From Verrucomicrobiota bacterium (lineage in GTDB: Bacteria; Verrucomicrobiota; Verrucomicrobiia; Opitutales; Opitutaceae), in NCBI GenBank assembly GCA_023391285.1, contig JAEWBF010000132.1, forward strand, positions 1-64,000: a DNA stretch of 64,000 bases. Reading direction: 5' to 3'. The first letter of the stretch is position 1, and each line of letters begins with the position of its first letter. Position numbers and translations under genes: made by a program. Positions 8,231 to 17,741 of the stretch are shown here, piece after piece. The notes under the pieces were generated by a model. It did not search any database, was not told the DNA's origin, and saw only the letters and a program-made list of their open reading frames with translations.

Positions 8231-9619
8231 ATGCGAACCTTCATCGAGCCCGCCAGGGCTACACCGATCCTTCATGAAGCCGACGTTTGCGTGCTCGGTG
8301 GCAGTTGCACGGGGATTTTTGCCGCCGTGCGCGCTGCCCGGCTCGGCGCGAGTGTCGTGCTCGTGGAAAAGCAGAACTGCTTCGGCGGCGTTGCAACGCT
8401 CTCGATGGTCAACGCCTGGCATAGTTTCATGGATGCGGAGTTCAAAGAGCAGATCATCGGTGGACTCAGCGATGAAATCCGGCAGCGACTCGCGCGGCGC
8501 GACGCGATCGTCGGCATCGAGCGCAGCCATTCGTTCGGCTTCGTCTTCAATTCCGAAGAGCTGAAGATCGAGCTCGACGAACTGGCGCAGGAGCATCGGT
8601 TGAAACTCTACCTGCATACGATGTTCGTCGCGCCCCTCCTCGAGGACGGACAGCTGGTCGGAGTTGCGGTCGAGAACAAAACCGGCCGCGGCGTGATCCG
8701 CGCCCGAATGTTCATCGATGCGACGGGAGATGCCGATCTCTGCGCGCGGCTGCCCGGCGTGACGTGTTACTTCGAAAATCATCTGCAGCCGGCAACCGCG
8801 TGTGCGCGCTTCGAAGGCTGGCGCGCGTTGCAGCGCGAGTCGCTCGACACCGGGATTAATCACGCGGCAAAAGGATTCGATGTCGGCACGCTGATCCGCG
8901 AGCACGGTGGCGAGTTCGGGATACCGGAAGGCTTCACGTGGGGTTGTTTCGTGCCGGGCTCCGATATCTACATGCTCGCTGGCACGCGCATTTACGGCAA
9001 GAACCCTGCCGATGCGGACCAACTCACGGAGGCGGAGATCGAAGGCCGTCGCCAGATCCGCGCCATTCACGATCTGCTGCGCAAGTATCGACCGGACGTG
9101 AAGCTCACGTTGCAAGGGCTGCCGCAACGACTCGGGTTGCGCGAGTCGCGCCATGTGCGCTGCGGACATCGTCTGACGGGAGACGAGGTCCTGCACGGGC
9201 GGCGCTTCACCGATGCGATCGCGAACGGCAGCTACCGGGTGGACATTCATCATCAGGACAAATCGGGCATCACGTTGCGTTATCTCGATGGGCGGGAGGA
9301 ATACGCGGCGCCCGGCCAGCCGCGGGTGCCGGGCCGCTGGCGCGAGCCATCCGCGGAGAATCCGAGCTATTATCAGATTCCGCTCGCCGCGATGGTGCCC
9401 GATTCGCCTTACGGCAACCTGATCGCCGCCGGACGCATGATCGACGCCGATCCAATAGCGCATGGCGCCATCCGCGTGATGGTGAACATGAATCAGACCG
9501 GCGAAGCCGCCGGTGTCGCTTGTGTGCTCGCTTTACGGGAGAACCGGCCGCTTGCCGCTCTGGACCCGCGGCGTCTGCGGGCGGCATTGCGCGAGGGTGG
9601 TTCGTTGTTGTCGGACTGA
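8231..9619 (+). CDS. FAD-dependent oxidoreductase, cytosolic type
   Basis: A 462-residue flavoprotein without a signal peptide. The FAD-binding Rossmann unit is near the N-terminus (VCVLGGSCTGIFAAVRAARL ... VVLVEK, about residues 20-47), followed by FGGVATLSMVNAW. A second conserved segment, MFIDATGDADLCARLPG, lies near residue 160. The C-terminal part contains the RVMVNMNQTGEAAGVA segment typical of the family. It is predicted to oxidise a sugar-derived or other hydroxylated substrate, specificity unknown. It follows the TonB receptor by 52 bases and precedes the MFS gene by 67 bases, all on the same strand. Unlike its relatives at 2895 and 60071 it should act in the cytoplasm. Confidence 0.85.
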   Translation: MRTFIEPARATPILHEADVCVLGGSCTGIFAAVRAARLGASVVLVEKQNCFGGVATLSMVNAWHSFMDAEFKEQIIGGLSDEIRQRLARRDAIVGIERSHSFGFVFNSEELKIELDELAQEHRLKLYLHTMFVAPLLEDGQLVGVAVENKTGRGVIRARMFIDATGDADLCARLPGVTCYFENHLQPATACARFEGWRALQRESLDTGINHAAKGFDVGTLIREHGGEFGIPEGFTWGCFVPGSDIYMLAGTRIYGKNPADADQLTEAEIEGRRQIRAIHDLLRKYRPDVKLTLQGLPQRLGLRESRHVRCGHRLTGDEVLHGRRFTDAIANGSYRVDIHHQDKSGITLRYLDGREEYAAPGQPRVPGRWREPSAENPSYYQIPLAAMVPDSPYGNLIAAGRMIDADPIAHGAIRVMVNMNQTGEAAGVACVLALRENRPLAALDPRRLRAALREGGSLLSD

Positions 9620-9686
9620 CCGGCCGGCTGCCGGGCGGTTTGCCATTGCGCATCAACGTTTTCGATACGCCAAATCCATTTCGTTC

Positions 9687-10862
9687 ATGCGCTGGATCAT
9701 CCTCGCACTGCTTTTCCTTTCCACGCTGCTCAACTATCTGGATAGGCAGACCGTGGCGGTGTTGAAGCCGGAACTCTCCGCGGAGTTCGGTTTGAGCAAT
9801 GCGGACTACTCGCTCCTGACCACGATGTTCATGGCGCCGTATATCGTGATGTATCTGGTCGGCGGCCGAATGGTGGATCGTTGGGGCAGCCGCACGTGCA
9901 TGATCCTCTTCGTCGGAGTGTGGTCGCTCGCGACGCTGGCCGGAGGCCTGGTGCGCAACGCGTGGCAACTCTGCGCCACGCGCTTCGTGTTGGGGCTGGC
10001 CGAACCGGGGAACATGCCCGCGGCGCTCCGCGCGGTGACGCTGTGGTTTCCCTCGCGTGAACGCGGTTTGGCGGTGGCGATCTTTTCAGCGGGCAGCGCG
10101 TTGGGCGCCATCATCGCACCTCCCACGATCGCCCTCGTGGCGGCGGCCTATGGCTGGCGTGCCGTGTTTGTGGTTCTCGGTGCGGCGGGGCTCGTCTGGC
10201 TCGTATTGTGGATGCTGATCTATCGCGAGCCGACGGTGCAAACGGTGGACGCGGGAGAACCCGCCTCGGTGCGCGCGCTGCTGAGAAACCGCGGCGTGCG
10301 CGGAATCCTGGTCGCGCGGCTGATCTCGGATCCGGTGTGGTATGTGTTGTTGTTCTGGCTGCCCTCGTTCCTGCGCGAGCAGCAGGGGCTCTCGCTGGCG
10401 AGTCTGGGCGTGATCGGTTGGATTCCCTTTCTCGCGGCCGACATCGGCGGCATCGGCGGATCATCCGCGGCCGATGCGCTGATCCGGCGCGGTGCCGATC
10501 CCGTCGCGAGTCGGATGCGCGTGTTGCGTTGGGCTGCGGCGATGGGACCGCTGTGCCTTGCGCTGATCCTGCCGGTTTCAACGACCACGGCGCTCGTCAT
10601 CTTTAGCGCGGTGGGCGCGATGTGTCTGACCTGGTTCTTCGGCACCGCGGCGTTGCTCGGGGAATTGCTGCCACCGCGGCAGGTGGCCGGCGCTCTCGGA
10701 ATCGTCGGTGCGGCCGGTGCGCTCGGCGGCCTGGTCGTCAACGCCGCGGTCGGTCCGGCGATCGATGCGATTGGGTTTGGACCGACGTTGGCCGTGCTGG
10801 CCATCCTCCATCCGATCGCAGCGCTTCGTCTTGGACGCAGCCTGCGGGTTACGAATGCATGA
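9687..10862 (+). CDS. MFS transporter, anion:cation symporter (hexuronate-like) type
   Basis: A 391-residue integral membrane protein. The ATG at 9687 is chosen because it opens directly into the first helix and the LNYLDRQTVAVL motif of the ACS branch of the major facilitator superfamily; the open frame upstream is cysteine/arginine-rich and overlaps the preceding gene. The motif GGRMVDRWGSR between helices 2 and 3 and a pattern of about 12 apolar helices are visible. ACS transporters usually import sugar acids with protons, which fits a neighbouring oxidoreductase and TonB receptor. Substrate inferred, not shown. Last gene of the operon starting at 5944. Confidence 0.85.
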   Translation: MRWIILALLFLSTLLNYLDRQTVAVLKPELSAEFGLSNADYSLLTTMFMAPYIVMYLVGGRMVDRWGSRTCMILFVGVWSLATLAGGLVRNAWQLCATRFVLGLAEPGNMPAALRAVTLWFPSRERGLAVAIFSAGSALGAIIAPPTIALVAAAYGWRAVFVVLGAAGLVWLVLWMLIYREPTVQTVDAGEPASVRALLRNRGVRGILVARLISDPVWYVLLFWLPSFLREQQGLSLASLGVIGWIPFLAADIGGIGGSSAADALIRRGADPVASRMRVLRWAAAMGPLCLALILPVSTTTALVIFSAVGAMCLTWFFGTAALLGELLPPRQVAGALGIVGAAGALGGLVVNAAVGPAIDAIGFGPTLAVLAILHPIAALRLGRSLRVTNA

Positions 10863-11101
10863 GTCTCGCTTCGCCGGGGTGGGGGCATTTGCGCGAGAGA
10901 CAATGACCGAGGATGACCGTGCTGCCCGGCCAACGGTCGACATTCACGGCGCGAAAATCGCCCCGAGCAAGCGGTGGGATGATTCAAAAACTTCTGGTGC
11001 AGCGTGCTCCGTTGACGAACGGCGGCACATTCGTGGCCGAAACTGGACGTATTCAATTCGGCGATGCGGTGAACTCCGGTTGCCGCATCTTCATATTCAT
11101 C

Positions 11102-11527
11102 ATGTCAGTCACTGCTACAACCGAGAGGCGCGCGCGTGTTCAGCGTGGCATGATCGTGGGGGCGGTGATCGCGGGTGTAATCCTGCTGACGTTCCTTTGC
11201 TTGAGATCTTCACCGCACGTGCGGGACTTTGCGTGGATTCCGGGCTGGTTCGCCCGATGGGTGGACACGAATGGCGTGTGGCGAAATAGCTGGGCGTTCG
11301 GCGTGCTGGCCGCGTTGGCGGGAGGCGCGGTTTCTCGCGGCAAGCGGATTTACGTTTACCTCGGCGTGGCCCTGTTCGCGGCGGGCCTGGAGACGCTTCA
11401 GTTGATGATTCCGTCCCGGGTTTTCGACTGGCGCGATATCGGCGCGTCGTGGCTCGGGATTGGTGTGTGGTGGGCAGCTGGATACGTGAAAAACGCGATC
11501 GAGCGGCGTCTCACGGCAGCGCCATAG
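11102..11527 (+). CDS. VanZ-like membrane protein
   Basis: A 141-residue protein from the ATG at 11102. The longer open frame back to 10913 has no membrane-protein character and is probably untranslated. Apolar segments lie near residues 16-36, 68-84 and 87-103, with a last one near 120-133. The sequence LETLQLMIPSRVFDWRDIGAS matches the VanZ-like pattern (E..Q......R..D..D...), whose members are small membrane proteins of mostly unknown role. It sits between the MFS gene and the convergent FAH/SDR pair, with no clear link to either. Confidence 0.6.
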   Translation: MSVTATTERRARVQRGMIVGAVIAGVILLTFLCLRSSPHVRDFAWIPGWFARWVDTNGVWRNSWAFGVLAALAGGAVSRGKRIYVYLGVALFAAGLETLQLMIPSRVFDWRDIGASWLGIGVWWAAGYVKNAIERRLTAAP

Positions 11528-11557
11528 CGGCTGGTTCTCGGCCGCACGAAACGACGT

Positions 11558-12364
11558 TTATGGCGCTTCGAGTCGGACGGGATTCGTGAGCGTGCCGATC
11601 TTTTCGATTTCGATGCTGACGGTATCGCCGGGGCGCAGCCATCGCGGAGGCTTCGCGGCCATGCCGACGCCATGAGGAGTGCCGGTGAGGATGACCGTGC
11701 CCGGGGGCAGGGTGGTGCTGGCGCTGAGATACTCGATGATGGCGGGGACGTCGAAAATCATGTCGGACGTCGTCCAATCCTGGACCCGTTCGCCGTTGAG
11801 GATCGTGGCGATTTTCAGATCGTTCGGGTTGGGAATCTCGTCGCGGGTGACGAGCCGCGGGCCGAGTGGAGCGAAGGTGTCGAAAAATTTTCCGCGGCAC
11901 CACTGACCGCCGCCGAGCCGGAGTTGGTGATCGCGGGCGGAGACGTCGTTTGCGCAAGTGTAGCCGAGGACATAATCGAGCGCGTGTTCGCGGCGGACGT
12001 TTTTGCACGCGCGGCCAATCACGACGGCGAGTTCGCATTCGTAGTCCACTTCGTCGCTGCGAAGATGGGTCGGGATTTCGATCGGATCGCCAGGGTGTTG
12101 GAGCGTGTTGATGCCTTTGACGAAGAGGATCGGGCGTTCGGGAGTGGGGGCCTTCGACTCGGCGGCGTGCCGGCAATAATTCAAGCCGATGCAGAGGATC
12201 TGGCTCGGCACGATCGGCGCCAATTGTTTCGCGATGTCGGCGGGTTCGCCGGTGACGGAGTAATCGCTGAAGATGTCACCTTCGATGCGAACAGCGCCGC
12301 CGTTCGGTTGCTCGCTGCCATAGTGGATGCGACCGCGAGGGTCGGTGTAACGAATGATTTTCAT
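11558..12364 (-). CDS. Fumarylacetoacetate hydrolase family protein, likely diketo-deoxy-sugar-acid hydrolase
   Basis: A 268-residue protein of the FAH superfamily. The N-terminal cap is followed by ILCIGLNYCRHAAE (57-69), the metal ligands E109 and E111 in DYECELAVVIG, D140 in ANDVSARD, and the TGTPHGVG segment near the C-terminus. Length and the single domain fit the 2,4-diketo-3-deoxy-L-fuconate/L-rhamnonate hydrolase branch, which yields pyruvate plus L-lactate. The partner gene upstream (start 13133, stop only 13 bases before this start) is an SDR, the enzyme that precedes this step in the non-phosphorylative route. That pairing supports the call; related FAH enzymes with other substrates cannot be excluded. 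Confidence 0.8.
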   Translation of the reverse strand: MKIIRYTDPRGRIHYGSEQPNGGAVRIEGDIFSDYSVTGEPADIAKQLAPIVPSQILCIGLNYCRHAAESKAPTPERPILFVKGINTLQHPGDPIEIPTHLRSDEVDYECELAVVIGRACKNVRREHALDYVLGYTCANDVSARDHQLRLGGGQWCRGKFFDTFAPLGPRLVTRDEIPNPNDLKIATILNGERVQDWTTSDMIFDVPAIIEYLSASTTLPPGTVILTGTPHGVGMAAKPPRWLRPGDTVSIEIEKIGTLTNPVRLEAP

Positions 12365-12377
12365 GAACGCGTGGAAG

Positions 12378-13133
12378 TTATTTGCCGGTGCTCCAACCGC
12401 CGTCGATCGTCATCGCGCTGCCGGTGATCATGGCGGATTCGTCGGCGGCGAGATAGAGCGCGGCGGCGGCGATTTCGTCGGGGCGGATCATGCGACCGTT
12501 GAGCTGGGTCGAAGCCATTTCCCGGTAGGCCTTTTCAGGGTCGGGGTAGGCGGCGATGCGCGCTTTCACGAAAGGCGTCTCGACGCGTCCGGGACAAATG
12601 GCGTTGAAGCGGACGCCGGTGTGCGAGTGATCGAGGGCGAGCGCTTTGGTGAGGCCCACGACGGCGAACTTCGTGGCGGTGTAGGCGAGGCGATCGCGAA
12701 CGGCGATCAGTCCGCCGATCGAGGCGAGATTGATGACGCTGCCAGAGCGGCGCGAAAGCATCGCGGGAACGAAGGCCTTGCAGAGATTGAAAGGCCCGCG
12801 GACGTTGACGGCGTGGAGGGAATCGAGGTCGGCGGCCGTGGTCTCGAGCAGCGTTCCGACGTGTCCGATGCCGGCGTTGTTGACGAGGATGTCGAGCGGC
12901 GGAAGGCGCTCGCGGAGCGCGGCGACCGCGAGGGGATCGCTGACATCGACCGCGGCGTGATCGGCTTGTCCGCCGGCGGCGCGGATTTGTTCAACCGTCG
13001 CGGCGGCGGACGCCGCGTCGCGGTCGATGACCCAGACGAACGCGCGTTGTTGGGCGAAAAGGGTGGCGATGGATCGTCCGATGCCGGAGCCGGCGCCGGT
13101 GACGAGCGCGTGCATTTGATCGAGGCAGAACAT
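12378..13133 (-). CDS. Short-chain dehydrogenase, likely 2-keto-3-deoxy-L-fuconate/rhamnonate dehydrogenase
   Basis: A 251-residue classical SDR. It has the cofactor motif TGAGSGIG (12-19), NNAG (85-88), the catalytic set S138, Y151, K155 (YTATK) and the C-terminal GSAMTIDGG stretch. D38 after the second beta strand (VIDRD) suggests NAD rather than NADP. Paired with the FAH hydrolase 13 bases downstream, it is best explained as oxidising a 2-keto-3-deoxy sugar acid to the 2,4-diketo acid in L-fucose or L-rhamnose breakdown. SDRs are too diverse for the sequence alone to prove the substrate. The long upstream gap may hold the promoter for both genes. Confidence 0.82.
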   Translation of the reverse strand: MFCLDQMHALVTGAGSGIGRSIATLFAQQRAFVWVIDRDAASAAATVEQIRAAGGQADHAAVDVSDPLAVAALRERLPPLDILVNNAGIGHVGTLLETTAADLDSLHAVNVRGPFNLCKAFVPAMLSRRSGSVINLASIGGLIAVRDRLAYTATKFAVVGLTKALALDHSHTGVRFNAICPGRVETPFVKARIAAYPDPEKAYREMASTQLNGRMIRPDEIAAAALYLAADESAMITGSAMTIDGGWSTGK

Positions 13134-13668
13134 GCGGGGATGGGTTGAAGGTTCCGCTGCGACCGCAGACGGAACAGTTGCATCGTAGCCAAACGCGCGG
13201 GTTTCACGCTAGGCCTATCGGCCCAAATGATGGCACTTGTGGCTCACGTGGAATGTGGGTCGCGGCGGGTTTTGCGGCGGGGCGAGCGAGTCACGAAGCG
13301 CCAGCGAGCGGCATGTAGCGGGGTTCTGAATACGCAGAGCGGGAGGCGCGGGCGCTTCCGTTAGGCGGTTGCAGGATTTGTTACGGAGTTGTCGCTCGAC
13401 AGAACGCGACGGCGCGCGAAACCCGCGGCTGTTAGTGTCAGGTTTTGGGCTGATAGACGTAGAGGGACGCGGCGCGGAAAAGGTATGCTGGGTTCATCGG
13501 AGATTTATGCGCGCCTGCCGCCCAACTGACATCCGTCCGATCAGCGCTCTCGCCTTGCGGGCGATTTCGAGCAGGGCGGTCCGACGGCGCCACACACCCC
13601 AGGATGCCGTCGCCCGTGCTCCGCGCCGACGCGAGTTCTTTCCCTGAACCACCCAACCACGCAAGCCC
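13134..13668. other. Intergenic region between divergent SDR operon and TonB receptor operon
   Basis: 535 bases with no supported gene. Short open frames on both strands (about 13.37-13.65 kb) are arginine-rich and lack family resemblance. The region should hold the promoters for the SDR/FAH pair (leftward) and the TonB receptor operon (rightward). A small dyad GGCC-tatc-GGCC lies at about 13212-13223. I see no strong LacI-type palindrome like those near the other receptors. Confidence 0.4.
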
Positions 13669-16410
13669 ATGAAGCCATATCGCCAGAATCCTCCGCCCAC
13701 GGGCGTTTCCGATGCCGGTGTCAGCTTAGAACGTTCAACCGCGGCCTCGAACCGGCACCGAACATGCGGTGCAGGCGCCGTGCTTTTCCTTTGCCTCGCC
13801 TCCTTCGCCGCGGCTCAAACCGCCGCGCCGACGCCGGATAACGATTCCGACGTGGTCAAGTTGGAGGCCGTCTCCGTGACCGGCTCCCATATCCAGATGT
13901 CAACTACAGAGGCCGATCGGGGCGTGCTGCCGCTGGAGTTGATTACCGAAAATAAATTTCAGCTCACCGCGGGCGAGAAGATCACGGACTTCGTGCGGTC
14001 GTCGCCGGTGATCAGCGGGCCGAATCTCACCTTTGCAAATGCCGAGCGAAACAATGCGCAGGCGCAAACCGGCGCGGCCAACAGCCATTCGTTTCAGGAG
14101 TCTTTCAACCTGCGCGGATTCGGCGGCGCTTACACGTTGACGCTGGTGAATGGCCGCCGGATGGGCGGCGAGGGAATCATTCCCGACGTGTCGATCATCC
14201 CCTCGGAGGCGGTGGCGAGTGTTGAAATTTTGAAGAGCGGCGCGTCCGCGGTGTATGGCACGGATGCGGTCGCCGGAGTGGTGAACGTGAAGTTGAAAGA
14301 CCGGTTCGAAGGCGTGGAGATTCTCGGTTCCTACGGCAACACGACGAATGGCGACGCGGGCGTGCAGCGCTACGCGGTGTTGTTTGGCGCCGGGCAGGAC
14401 AAGTTCCGGATCATCGGCAGCGCCAACTGGCACGATCATGCGGGCATCATGAAGTGGGACCGCTCGCTGACGTCGTCGCGCGACTATCGCGCATTGGGCG
14501 GGGCGGATCTGCGAAGCTCTAATCTCGCGTTGCCCGGGCGCGTTTATCTGGGGTCGGGCATCAGCGGCACGGGCCTGGTGCTCGACGGCTCGCGCTTTCA
14601 GCCGGGGCAGACGGGCACGAGCCCGAGCGACTACGTCGTGCCGATATTGGATTCCCAGAAAGTTTCGACCAACGAGCCGGCGACGCTTCCGCCCTTCCGG
14701 AGCTTCGGCGCGCATTGGCTGGCCGAATACGATGTGTTCGACAAGCGGATGACGGTGTTTGCGCAAGGCTTCTACGAGAAGCGCGATATCCGCTTCCAAT
14801 ATCTGACGACCGGCGTGGCGCAGATCACGGCGCAGGCCAACCAGCCGTTCAATCCCTTCGGGCAGCTCGTCACGGTTCGTTACACCTTCGGACCGAATGA
14901 AGTTCGCGAGCTGGTGCCGCGGCTGGCGGTCGAGAAGAACGCGAATCACAATACGTTCGGCGTGAAAGGAAACCTCGGGCACTGGAATTACGAAGTCGCC
15001 TACTCGCGCTACGATCAGTCGCTCATCGAGCGGGACCAGTATAACGCGGACTTCGCGAAGGTGCAGGCGGCGGTGGATGCGGGCACCTTCAATCCGTTCG
15101 GATTTTGGACGAACACCTACGAGCTCTCGAAGACGCTGCTGATGGATGAACGCGTGCGCACCATGAACCAATCGCTCGATGCGATCACCGCCACGTTCAA
15201 CGGACGGCTTTTCGAATTGCCGGCGGGTGATATGAACTTCGCCATCGGCGCGGAGCGGCGGGAAGCGTTGTGGAACGAAAACTACGACGAAGGTTGGCGG
15301 ACGCGCCGGTCGGTCTGGTATGGCGAAGGACCGCATCTCGGTTTCACGGAGCGCGTGCGCGCGGTGAAGGGATATTTCGGTGAGTTGCAGGCGCCGCTCT
15401 GGCGGGCGAACCGCTCCGGCGGGGTGTTGTCGCTGGTCGAGGTGTCGGGCGCAGTGCGGCACGAAACGCTGGGCAGCGGCAGCTCCATCACGGTGCCGCA
15501 GGGCACGGTGCGCGTGTCGATGCTCGATGACTCGCTGGTGTTGCGCGGATCCTACGGTGAGTCGTTCCGCGCGCCGAGCTTGGCGAATCTCACAGCGCCC
15601 GTGACGACCGGGTTGCAGACGGTGAACACCTATTTCGATCCGGTGCGCGGCGGAAATTTTCCTTTCACGCTGACCTCGGGCGGCAATCCGAACCTCAAGC
15701 CGGAGAAAGGCGAGAACCTCAACATCGGCATCATCTACACGCCCGCGCAATTGTCGCAGCTCACGTTGAAGGCGGATTATTGGAAGATCAGCGTCAGCGA
15801 CATCATCGTGATCCCGAGCATTCAGGATTTGTTCAACGGGATCTCGCCCGTCGGAACGTTGACGCGCGATGCGACGCAGCATCCGACGCTGGACATTCGC
15901 GTGACGAATGGCGGCGTGATCGACGCGGAAGGTTTCGATCTCGGGGCGTCCTATCACTGGGACATGGGATCGCTGGGTCAGATCACCTTCGATGGCAGCG
16001 CCACCTATACGACGACCTTCGAGCGACTCTTCGGTCCGACGGTGACGGAGTTTCTGGGGAATTGGACTTCTGGATACGGAGCGCTGCCGAAACTCCGCGC
16101 GATGCTTGGGGCGAGTTGGCGGTCCGGTCCGTGGGAAGTTGGCACGTTCCTTCATCACAAGAGCGGCTTGAACGAAGTCGTCGCGGGCCAGACTCGGCGG
16201 ATCGAGGAATACACGACGGGCGACCTTCAGATCGCCTACAACTTCAGCGCGGATGCTCACAGCCTGCTGCGCAACACCCGCATCTATGTCGGAGTGGAAA
16301 ACTGGTGGGACGAACCGCTGGCCTTCGTCAACACGAGCGGCGACGGCTGGGATCGTGAGTCCGACTATCGTGGGCGTTACGTTTACGCCGGCTTCCGCAA
16401 GAAACTCTAA
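13669..16410 (+). CDS. TonB-dependent receptor
   Basis: A 913-residue outer-membrane receptor. The N-terminus is unusual, with about 33 polar residues before the hydrophobic signal core at 34-50 (VLFLCLASFAAAQ), so the true start may be later. A TonB-box-like VVKLEAVSVTGS follows at 62-73, then the plug with NLRGFGGAYTLTLVNGRRM and VASVEILKSGASAVYGTDAV. The barrel ends GRYVYAGFRKKL, where an aromatic residue is five from the end rather than last. It belongs to the OAR/CirA-like class rather than the 'VLSPF' class of the other three receptors. It leads a tight co-oriented cluster of transporter and enzymes (16459-22603). Confidence 0.9.
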   Translation: MKPYRQNPPPTGVSDAGVSLERSTAASNRHRTCGAGAVLFLCLASFAAAQTAAPTPDNDSDVVKLEAVSVTGSHIQMSTTEADRGVLPLELITENKFQLTAGEKITDFVRSSPVISGPNLTFANAERNNAQAQTGAANSHSFQESFNLRGFGGAYTLTLVNGRRMGGEGIIPDVSIIPSEAVASVEILKSGASAVYGTDAVAGVVNVKLKDRFEGVEILGSYGNTTNGDAGVQRYAVLFGAGQDKFRIIGSANWHDHAGIMKWDRSLTSSRDYRALGGADLRSSNLALPGRVYLGSGISGTGLVLDGSRFQPGQTGTSPSDYVVPILDSQKVSTNEPATLPPFRSFGAHWLAEYDVFDKRMTVFAQGFYEKRDIRFQYLTTGVAQITAQANQPFNPFGQLVTVRYTFGPNEVRELVPRLAVEKNANHNTFGVKGNLGHWNYEVAYSRYDQSLIERDQYNADFAKVQAAVDAGTFNPFGFWTNTYELSKTLLMDERVRTMNQSLDAITATFNGRLFELPAGDMNFAIGAERREALWNENYDEGWRTRRSVWYGEGPHLGFTERVRAVKGYFGELQAPLWRANRSGGVLSLVEVSGAVRHETLGSGSSITVPQGTVRVSMLDDSLVLRGSYGESFRAPSLANLTAPVTTGLQTVNTYFDPVRGGNFPFTLTSGGNPNLKPEKGENLNIGIIYTPAQLSQLTLKADYWKISVSDIIVIPSIQDLFNGISPVGTLTRDATQHPTLDIRVTNGGVIDAEGFDLGASYHWDMGSLGQITFDGSATYTTTFERLFGPTVTEFLGNWTSGYGALPKLRAMLGASWRSGPWEVGTFLHHKSGLNEVVAGQTRRIEEYTTGDLQIAYNFSADAHSLLRNTRIYVGVENWWDEPLAFVNTSGDGWDRESDYRGRYVYAGFRKKL

Positions 16411-16458
16411 CGCGCCGACGCAGCAGAAACGGCGCTGGCTGAAAAACCAACCCCTCGC

Positions 16459-17730
16459 GTGAACCCCTCCACTCCCGCAACGCAGCCGGCCGCGCCGGCG
16501 CCGTCGACGGCTGCTCGCAGTCAGTCGCCGACGACGTTGCTGGCGTTCATGTGGGGGGCGTATTTTTTGAACTACTGCGACCGGCAGGCGATTTTCGCGA
16601 TGTTCCCGGTGCTGAAGTCGGATCTCGGGTTGACCGATACGCAGCTGGGACTGACCGGATCGATCTTTCTGTGGGTGTATGCGCTCGGCTGTCCGCTGGC
16701 CGGGCAATTGGCGGATCGTTTCTCGAAACGGATGCTGGTCGTATTCAGTTTGGCGATATGGAGCGTGGTGACGGCGGCGACGGGCCTGGCGTCGTCGGCG
16801 TTTCTGCTGCTGGCGTTGCGGGCGGCGATGGGCATCTCCGAATCGCTCTACATGCCCGCGGCGATTTCGCTGACGGCGAACGCGCACGCGCCCGAGCGGC
16901 GTTCGCGGGCGATCGCGATTTTGAGCACGGCGCAGATCGTCGGAACGGTGGCGGGCGCGTGGTTTGGCGGATGGATGGCGCAGCAGGGGCGGTGGCGCGA
17001 AGCGTTCTTCGTGCTCGGCGGCGTCGGGCTGCTGTATGCCGGTCCGTATTTCCTGTTTCTCCGCGGAGTGAGCGAGAATGCGCAGATGGAAACGCGCAAA
17101 GCGGGCGGCACGCTCGCCGCGGTGGCGCTGATGAAAGTGCCGACGTATCTGCTCCTGTGCGTGGTGTTCCCGGCGTTTGTTTTCGGGCTGTGGCTGATCT
17201 ACAGCTGGCTGCCGAATTTCCTGCACGAGAAGTTTTCGCTCAGCCTGGCCGACGCGGCGTTCACCGCGACCGCTTACCTGCAGGGCGCCACGTTGGTGGG
17301 CATGCTCACAGGCGGGGTTCTCGCCGATCGGCTTTATCTGAAAACGCGGAGTTCCCGGCTGTGGTTGCTCGCGGGCAGCTTGTTGTTGTGTGCGCCCTGT
17401 CTGCATGCGCTCGGTGGGGCGGCGACCTTGACGTTGACCTGTGTGAGTGCGGCCGGCTTCGGGTTGTTCAGCGGATTCTTCATGGGGAACATTTTCCCGG
17501 CGGCGTTCGAAGTCGTGCCCGGCGACACCCGGGCCTCGGCGGTGGGCGTGCTGAATCTGTGCGGCGGATTTCTGTCGGGGTTCGCTCCGCTCGTCGGTGG
17601 CATGTGGAAGCGCTCCCTCGGGATGGAGCAACTTCTTACCTACACGGGGCTCGTCTATATCGCGGCGGCGGCGCTGGTGCTCTTCGGCATCCGGTATCTC
17701 TTCCCGCGCGATTTTAAAAACGTCCATTAA
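16459..17730 (+). CDS. MFS transporter
   Basis: A 423-residue membrane protein with a 30-residue polar N-terminal extension, then LAFMWGAYFLNYCDRQAIFAM. The loop 2-3 motif GQLADRFSKR and about 12 apolar helices are visible. The LNYxDRQ signature places it near the ACS/spinster-like branch, whose members move organic anions or sugars. It starts 48 bases after the TonB receptor stop and ends 11 bases before the M81-family gene, so it probably carries the same imported compound across the inner membrane. Substrate unknown. Confidence 0.85.
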   Translation: MNPSTPATQPAAPAPSTAARSQSPTTLLAFMWGAYFLNYCDRQAIFAMFPVLKSDLGLTDTQLGLTGSIFLWVYALGCPLAGQLADRFSKRMLVVFSLAIWSVVTAATGLASSAFLLLALRAAMGISESLYMPAAISLTANAHAPERRSRAIAILSTAQIVGTVAGAWFGGWMAQQGRWREAFFVLGGVGLLYAGPYFLFLRGVSENAQMETRKAGGTLAAVALMKVPTYLLLCVVFPAFVFGLWLIYSWLPNFLHEKFSLSLADAAFTATAYLQGATLVGMLTGGVLADRLYLKTRSSRLWLLAGSLLLCAPCLHALGGAATLTLTCVSAAGFGLFSGFFMGNIFPAAFEVVPGDTRASAVGVLNLCGGFLSGFAPLVGGMWKRSLGMEQLLTYTGLVYIAAAALVLFGIRYLFPRDFKNVH

Positions 17731-17741
17731 CCGCGCCGAAC

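Noticed and set aside
13369..13647. A 92-codon frame between the SDR and TonB receptor operons.
   Set aside because: Arginine-rich, no family resemblance, overlaps equally long frames on the other strand, and no conserved start context.
13900..17727. A 1,275-codon open frame antisense to a TonB receptor and MFS gene; similar long antisense frames lie at 40130-43645 and 54313-57408.
   Set aside because: They mirror GC-rich sense genes, are rich in Arg/His/Val and show no family motifs. Strong third-position GC bias on the sense strand removes stops from the opposite strand.
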